Made by a program: the position numbers and the translations under genes
Notes under the pieces: model-generated
Seen by the model: only the letters and a program-made list of their open reading frames with translations
What the model was told of the DNA's origin: nothing
Database searches by the model: none
Source of the DNA: Cristatella mucedo
Lineage: Eukaryota > Bryozoa > Phylactolaemata > Cristatellidae
Reading direction: 5' to 3'
Length of the DNA: 64,000 bases
Assembly (NCBI GenBank): GCA_009760855.2
Contig: WPIO01000010.1
Location: 3,684,501 to 3,748,500 of the forward strand
In this document: positions 40,932 through 64,000 of the stretch, one piece after another
Layout of the letters: every line of letters begins with the position of its first letter
How positions within the stretch are numbered: the first letter of the stretch is position 1

Positions 40932-41466
40932 CGGCCGCCGCCCACGCCCAGGCGGCTGACGCTCCCGACACAGCGCTATTCGCTTCGACGAGACACGCGC
41001 CGAGCTGCTCCAAAAACCGCCCCCTCGGCGAAGAAAGGCGAGCCTCTGGGCAACGCTGGCCGAGCCCGAATACGGGGGCGAGCTCCGCCTCGAGGCTGGC
41101 GAGGGCGAGGTTCGGTTGAGCGATAGCCGCCTGCTTCGCCCACCGCCGCCCGGCGGAGCCCGGCGCCGCATTTATTGCCCGCCGCTGGCGCCGCCCCATC
41201 GATCGCTGCCGACGGGCAAAAGCGAGCGCTTCCTTGAATCTGGCGGCTGCTGCTGATACAGCCGCCGTTGCTTTGTGCATTTCGCATGCGCCGCCGAGCG
41301 GGCGGCTGCCGATGTGCCGGTAGCAGCGCGGCCGGGAGAGAGAGCCGATGCCCTCTGCCGGCGAGGCTCTCGCGGTCAGGTAGGCCAAAAATAGTCGAGG
41401 GCGAATAGTCAAGTCACCTGTCGGCCGCTCTTATTGACCCATCGTGCAAGCGGCACCGTTACAATG

Positions 41467-41472
41467 AATAAA
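41467..41472 (+). terminator. Candidate polyadenylation signal for the P450 gene
   Basis: AATAAA lies 536 nt after the P450 stop codon in a GC-rich 3' region; a second AATAAA follows at 41709. These are the first two such hexamers I saw on the + strand after the stop. Placement is inferred from position only. Confidence 0.4.
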
Positions 41473-42160
41473 GAGCTGTCCGAGATATATAATATCTACG
41501 GTTGCATGACACCGGAGCGCCTGGTAGCGCCGGCGCCGGCTTAGCTCGGCTGCTAACGCCCTGGGTCGGACGAGTGCACGGCCAGCTTGGGTTGTAGCTG
41601 CTAGCCGGCAGGCCAGCCGCCGCAGATGGGATATCGCTGTCCGCTCACTCTGGCCTGTCGCCACCGACAATGGACGCTAAGCGATGCGGAATCATCAATG
41701 CTTGCGCTAATAAACCCAATTGATCAGCGAGCGAGGTTGGCCTGCGAGTGGTGACGAGGCGAACAGTCAATACCGCCGGCCGCTAGGCGCCTGTCGAGTC
41801 TGCGGGTAGTCGCTGTCCTCGCTAGAGCCGCCCGCTTTCCGACATGACTGGACAGGCGTGACGGCAAATGCCATCGGAACAGGTAGCGGCGGCGGCGTCC
41901 GCCCCCGACAGCCTCGGACGAGGCGGCGCAGGTGAGCTCAACCGCGGACAGAGGAACACTCCGTGGTCGGTGTGAGGCTCGCGGATAAGGGCACCCTGTC
42001 TCTTAGTAACGGGGCCGCAATGTCCCGCCCCCTCGGTCGACGCTGGCTCTGACTTCTGCTTGGCTCGAGACGAGAGAGACTACCCCTCGCGGCGATGAAA
42101 GGTGGGCTGCGAGTGATGAGAGAGGTGGAGATAAACTGAGAGGTGTTGGGAAAGGGGGAT

Positions 42161-42406
<246 letters not shown>

Positions 42407-44107
42407 TGAGCGAGAGCGAGGGTGACAGGTGGGAGAGAGATAGGAAGGAGAGAGAGGTAGGGAGAACCGTGATGCGGATAGGCTGAGCAATGTAAAGATG
42501 GGCCGAGGACGAATCGCAAAAGGTCGGAAGCAAGAAGATTAAGCCGCAGGTTGAACGACAGATACACACACCAAACTGGATGACTTATGGACAGACACAG
42601 ACAGACAGAACATACAAGCAAACAGGAGAGAGACTTGGAATCACACGCTGAGAGATAGACCAACAGACAGGTGAAGAAAAACAGACCCGATAAAGAGAAA
42701 GAGTGAGACAAATTGATTTGTCATGAAGTGAGACACGTGCAGAGGCAGGGACAGACAGCCTGCCAGCCCGATAGGCATGCCGACAAAGGGATGGACGGAC
42801 GGATGACAAGCCGACAGACGTACAGACAGACTGACCGTGTGCTAGCTAGCAGACAGAGACAGCAGCGGACAGATCGAGCAGACAGCCCATTTTCTGAACG
42901 ATCGCGCATCAAGCAGAGGGAAAGTTGAGCTCTGCCGATGGCCGCTCGCGCTTGCCGCCGCCGCCGTCGTCGTCGTCGAAAGACGCGGATGTGGATTCGC
43001 GCACTACTAACTACTCTAGGAGCTGGCGGTCAGACGTCTAAAAATGACGTGCCTTGGCTCGGTGCCAAGCTACTCGGGCTCGCGATCGTCGCCGGTAGGG
43101 CGGTGGAGAGGCCGAGCGAGACGAGAGAGACGATGCCGCCGCTGTCGCCTCGTTTGCAGGCGGCGGCGTCGGTGGGAGCATTGCCGAGCCGCGCGCGATG
43201 TCCGCTGCTAGCGCGGCGGGCGACTTTTCCGAGGCGCTGAGGCGCTGGACGCTCCGTGCTGCGGCGGCTCACGAAGCGGCGACGGCGGCGGCGGCTGCGG
43301 CTGCGCTCGCTGGTCGTGCAGGGCGAGTCTGAGTCGCTGCTCAGTAGAAATAATGTTCCTAAGGTACCGTCCCGAGCCGCCGCCCTGCCGCCCACCCCCT
43401 TCCCTGCACGCCATCGCACAGTCGCGGTTTGAAAATGCGGTCGCGGCAGAGCCGTCGCCAGGCCGGTCAGAAGACAATTCGCTCGAGGCTGAGCGAGCCC
43501 CCTCCCTCTCCCCCCCCCCACGTAGTCGCACCTGCAGCCAGCGCGAGTGTGGCACCTTAATAGCTGGCGTTCTGCGGGGCGTGGCAAGGTGAGCCGGCTT
43601 CCTCGCTGAACAGCTGCAGACGTACCGGGGTCCGGCTTCTTCTTACGATAAGCGCCGCGCCCGGCAAATGGACCTTTACCTCGAGGGCGCTATCTTGATG
43701 ACAAATTAATGTGAATGAAAATACGGACTGGGTAATTGGTTCGCATGCGTGTGCGAGCTTCCTTTGTGCGCGGGCCGCGGTGCGAAGGCGATCGCTCAGC
43801 GCTAAAATAACACAACACCAGCCACCTACACCCGCGTTTTCGATGGGCAGGTGCAGTGCGGTACTACAGCCGTCCTGTCCAAAGGTAAGCAGACGTGCAA
43901 AACGGTCACGCCCGAGGGCGGGAGAGAACAGAACGGGGGACTGAACAAACGAGCGATTTAGAGACACGGCGAGAAAGCGTGTGAATGGCGGAGGAGGCGG
44001 GAGGGGGAAGCGGAAGAAGTAAGGAAGAAGGTGGAGGGGGCAGAGGCAGAGGCAGAGGCAGAGGGGGAACAAAGGAGAAGCGGAGAAAGGTCTCGGTTGC
44101 TGCGCTT

Positions 44108-44181
44108 CCTAGTTTGACCCAGCGGTTAAGGTGCTCACCCCGACCCAGGCCGTGGTCGCGGGCTCGAGCCCCGTGGCATAT
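44108..44181 (+). mobile_element. SINE-1, 5' half (split by a LINE)
   Basis: TTTGACCCAGCGGTTAAGGTG to GGGCTCGAGCCCCGTGGCATAT. Interrupted after GCATAT by a family 1 LINE; its other half resumes at about 45000. Confidence 0.8.
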
Positions 44182-44993
44182 AATAAAAATACACTTGGTA
44201 AAGCGCTCTCAGAAAACTCAATCTCTTTCTAGGCACTTTACATTTGCTGCAAAGGGAAACGCAATTGAATGGTGAGTGATATCATGCTTGATAAGACATG
44301 AATAACAACATGAATAACATGGTTAGGGGTAACGTGCACTGAGTGGTGCAAGTGTGGTTAGTGGCAGCATGTACAGAGGCAGCACGCATAAGCAAATGAA
44401 GGACTCGTCACAGGGACCTACTAAATGCTGTCCTAAATAGGCGTGTTTTCAAGTTCTTTTTAAATGTGGTCAAGTCAGGGGATGTTGTGACGCAAGTCGG
44501 GAGTGAATCCCAGGCTTTGGGAGCATACACACTAAATGCACGGTCTTCAAAGGATTTGAGGTTTGTACGAGGCATTGGTTAACTGTTGCATTCCGAAAAG
44601 CGGGTGGTACGATGCTTGGCTTGGTGGGGCAGTAGATCTGAGAGATAGGCTTAAGCCAAAGAATGAAGTGACCTCAAAGTGAGCGACAAAACCTTGAAGT
44701 CGATGCGTTGCTTGACGCTTGACCGGTAGCCGGTGCAGGTCGGCGAGAAGTAATGTGATGTGGCAACTGCGACAGTCACGACAGACAAGCCTAGCTGCAG
44801 AGTTTTGCACCAGCTGTAATCGCCTGATTGTACATGCCAGTAGGCCAGCAAGCAGAGAGTTACAGAAGTCAAGACGGGATGTCACAAGTGCATGGACCAA
44901 CTTAGATGTGATATCCTTATCTAAACAAGCCCGAATTTTAGCAATGAAGTGCATGTATTTGAGCAATGAAGGGCATACATTTTTAGTAATGAA
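44182..44993 (-). mobile_element. LINE family 1 copy G, inserted in SINE-1
   Basis: AATAAAAATACACTTGGTAAAG start, family 3' UTR, and a frame with A-R-L-V-C-R, R-L-D-F-C-N-S-L-L-A-G-L-L and K-I-R-A-C-L-D-K-D. Bounded by GCATAT on both sides (44176-44181 and 44994-44999), which looks like its target-site duplication. Confidence 0.85.
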
Positions 44994-44999
44994 GCATAT

Positions 45000-45058
45000 G
45001 TGAAGCGTCCGAATGGAGATTAGGTTCTCTTAGGGCGCTATACAAATGAATTATATTA
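45000..45058 (+). mobile_element. SINE-1, 3' half (split by a LINE)
   Basis: GTGAAGCGTCCGAATGGAGA, then TTAGGGCGCTATACAAATGA and an AT tail. It continues exactly where the 44108-44181 half stops. Confidence 0.8.
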
Positions 45059-45244
45059 TATGATACCATTAAAAGTCCGCATTTAATCCGTGTAAGAATC
45101 TGAGCGTGATTCGGAAGCTATTTTCAGTGCATTGAATTAGATGTGCTGCAGAGCAAAGCTGGATATGTTGCATCGATCGTTGTCGATTTCCAACAGAAAG
45201 TATATTACCTCTAACCACAGGGTCGTGCTTCCTTAAAAGCATTT

Positions 45245-45316
45245 TGTAAAGTGCTCGGAAAGAGACTATCCTCTCAGAGGATGCCATACAAATGCATTTT
45301 AATATTACATTATAAA
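45245..45316 (+). mobile_element. LINE 3'-end remnant
   Basis: GTAAAGTGCTCGGAAAGAGA, then GATGCCATACAAATGC and an ATTACATTA tail resemble the 3' end of a LINE of the local families. Confidence 0.4.
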
Positions 45317-61878
<16,562 letters not shown>

Positions 61879-63504
61879 GTACGGGCGCGAGAACTAACGG
61901 TGGCAGCCGCCTGCTTCGGGGGGGGGGCGAGAAAGCTCGCTGCGCCGTTTCAAAGGGCCTCGCCCTCTGTCTGATATTCTACGGACGTTTGCTGTGCTGG
62001 CCTTACGCGTCGAGATTCGCTTCAGCCTGTCAAGCTGCCAGATCGCCGGGCGGAGCGAGCGGTGACGCGCTAGCGAGCGGCTCGAAGGGGGGGGGGGGTT
62101 AATGGCTAATCGGAGCGTGAGCCGTTCTCGACAGCTGCTGAAACTCCATCCCAATGAATCTTCTCCGAAGTTCACTTTCGGAGAAGCGCCGCTGAGCAGC
62201 TTCGGCCTCGAGTCCGCCGCCGCTCTGGGCTGACTTTTTGGACGCTCAAAATCCGGCGCCAGCGGCGTCGGTTGCCACCAGACTCCTTTGGCTCAGCTGG
62301 CTTGCTGGCTTCGCAGTCTCGAGCAGCGACAGGGCAACCCGGGTGCGCACAATTCGCAGGGAATCGGGTTCGCTGCTCGAGTAGCTTCTCAAGCGGCGGT
62401 CGATTCGAGACGGCGCTCCCGTCGTCAGCCAGCGAACAGAGAGGCCGCCATTTCGTCGGCGGGCGGACGCGTTGCTGGCAATGCATCCGAGCAGGGAGCG
62501 TGCCCGACGTGCTAGCACGCGAAGCGATCGCCGAGCGCTGCCACTTGGCAGCGTCCTTAGCTGCCGAGAAGAGCCGGCGAGCCACAGCCGCAGCTGCAGC
62601 GCTGTGCCACAATAACCGCCCACGCGCTGGCCGAAAAGCTTCGTCAGCCACTCGAAGTCGTCCGGCACGCGAGCTGGACGGCGACGCAAGCTGCAGTAGT
62701 AGGCCAAGAGCGGCGCCGAGGGCGCTTCCTTTGTACTCCGGCTTTGTACTTCCTTTGTACTCCGCTCGCCGCCGTCGGCCAGGCACGGTCGGTTCGCGAG
62801 CATCCGCCGCCGGCGCGGCTCTCGGCGCCGGCGGCTCGCTATTGCGGCACGCTTTCTTTCGTCGGGCTGCATTCAATTCGCGAACAAGAGCAGAACGAGG
62901 CGCTGCCTTGCGTAAGTAAACGGAGCTATTCCGCCACCACCGTGACCGTGGCGTCGGCGGTCTCGACGTTCGCTTGCGATGGCGTTGAGCAAACGTTCTT
63001 CGCCGCGCTCCTGGCGACGCTCCTGGCCAAAGCGCCCATGGCGGCGGAACTTTTTTGCAAGCCACCGTTACGGTTTCACCTTGTGCGCCGGTCCCTACTT
63101 CCGAAATATCAGAGGAGCGGTGTGCCTTTTTCGCTCTCAGCCGCAGGCGACGGGAGCCCGCTACACTGTGGCCGCTACCAGTGCCGCCGCCACCAGCAGT
63201 GGCTACTATAGAGACGACTAGCACACGAGTTCGGACGGCGCTATGTGCCCAAAGTGGAAAGCGGCGCGGCCTTTCAGAGGCACGCCCGCCAGCCTATTTA
63301 CCCACGCTCGCACTCTCCCTGTCTGCCCGGAGAATCGCTGCCGGAGACCGTCCAACCAACAGAACGCCTGCCCGCCCGCCCGACTCACAGTTAGCGAAGA
63401 ATATTTGCCCGCGGCAATGCCTACGCTAACCCACTCTCGCTCTCTGTCTGTCTGTCTGTCTGTCTGTCTTTCTGTCTCTGTCTCTGTCTCTGTCTCTGTC
63501 TCTG

Positions 63505-63601
<97 letters not shown>

Positions 63602-63657
63602 CTACTCTCTTTCTCTCTCTTTCTCTCTCTGTCTGTCTCTCTTGCTGTCTAACTCTC

Positions 63658-63694
<37 letters not shown>

Positions 63695-63753
63695 CTTCAT
63701 CTCTTTCCCTCTCTCCACCTCTCTCTCTCTCCCCCTCTCTCCCCCTCTCTCTC

Positions 63754-63832
<79 letters not shown>

Positions 63833-64000
63833 TTCTCTCTCAGTGCCCCTCTCTCGGTCTTATCGAGCCAAATCTCTTGTCCAATTTCTTGTGAGGTTGA
63901 CAGTTAGCGAATGCAGCTGAGAACGGGCTACTTAATGTTAGCGAACTCCCTGGAAATAGATGGCTCACGCGTACGCCTTATTTCATTTCTCCCGCTTTTT
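61879..64000 (+). other. ANKRD55-like intron 5, start only
   Basis: Begins GTACGG. GC-rich to 63.4 kb with G10 and G12 runs (61918, 62087), then the (TC)n repeat. No ankyrin exon found before the window ends; the 350-codon minus ORF (62172-63224) is GC-driven. Confidence 0.6.
63440..63842. repeat. (TC)n compound repeat, ~400 bp
   Basis: TCTG units, TCTGTC units, then long TC blocks. The ORFs here are repeat artefacts. Confidence 0.96.

Noticed and set aside
62172-63224. 350-codon minus ORF
   Set aside because: Arg/Ala-rich, opposite to several equally open + frames, inside an intron of the ANKRD55-like gene.

Overview
This is an animal (metazoan) nuclear genome window. It holds intron-rich genes with GT-AG splice sites, dispersed LINE and tRNA-derived SINE copies, and a very high load of simple repeats, above all (GA)n tracts hundreds of bases long. 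There are no bacterial-type operons and no intact LINE. Repeat style and gene content suggest an invertebrate, but I cannot name the species. GC-rich unique DNA around promoters and exons alternates with more AT-rich stretches filled by retroelements.

Two genes can be reconstructed exon by exon, both on the + strand. The first is a complete cytochrome P450 of the CYP3/CYP5 (thromboxane-synthase-like) type: 12 coding exons from 24871 to 40931, 592 codons, with every splice phase agreeing. It has an N-terminal membrane anchor, the C-helix W-K-R-L-R, the I-helix GGYETSS, the K-helix ETLR and the heme-cysteine motif. A TATA box near 19753 and a GTGAGT donor at 19945 suggest an upstream untranslated leader exon. 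The second is the 5' part of an ankyrin-repeat gene best matched to ANKRD55: exons at 46790-46921, 49442-49551, 49682-49742, 54033-54164 and 61691-61878, about 207 codons, still open at the right edge.

Layout: 1-17 kb is intergenic DNA with old LINE and SINE copies, GA/CA tracts and a GATCCTC-type minisatellite (16.7-17.1 kb). 17.5-24.8 kb is a GC-rich promoter and leader-intron region. 24.9-40.9 kb is the P450 gene, with retroelements in several introns. 41-46.8 kb is intergenic, including a LINE inserted into a SINE. 46.8-64 kb is the ANKRD55-like gene.

The observations most worth checking are: a 39-bp tandem repeat that triplicates the splice acceptor of ANKRD55-like exon 2, where only the last copy gives a readable frame; a GC-AG intron in the P450; an 82-residue Ala/Ser/Gly-rich insertion just before the P450 I-helix; a LINE-in-SINE insertion with its target-site duplication; a SINE whose 3' end copies that of the local LINE family; and an unclassified ~480-bp dispersed repeat present twice. 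I found no wholly new multi-gene system.
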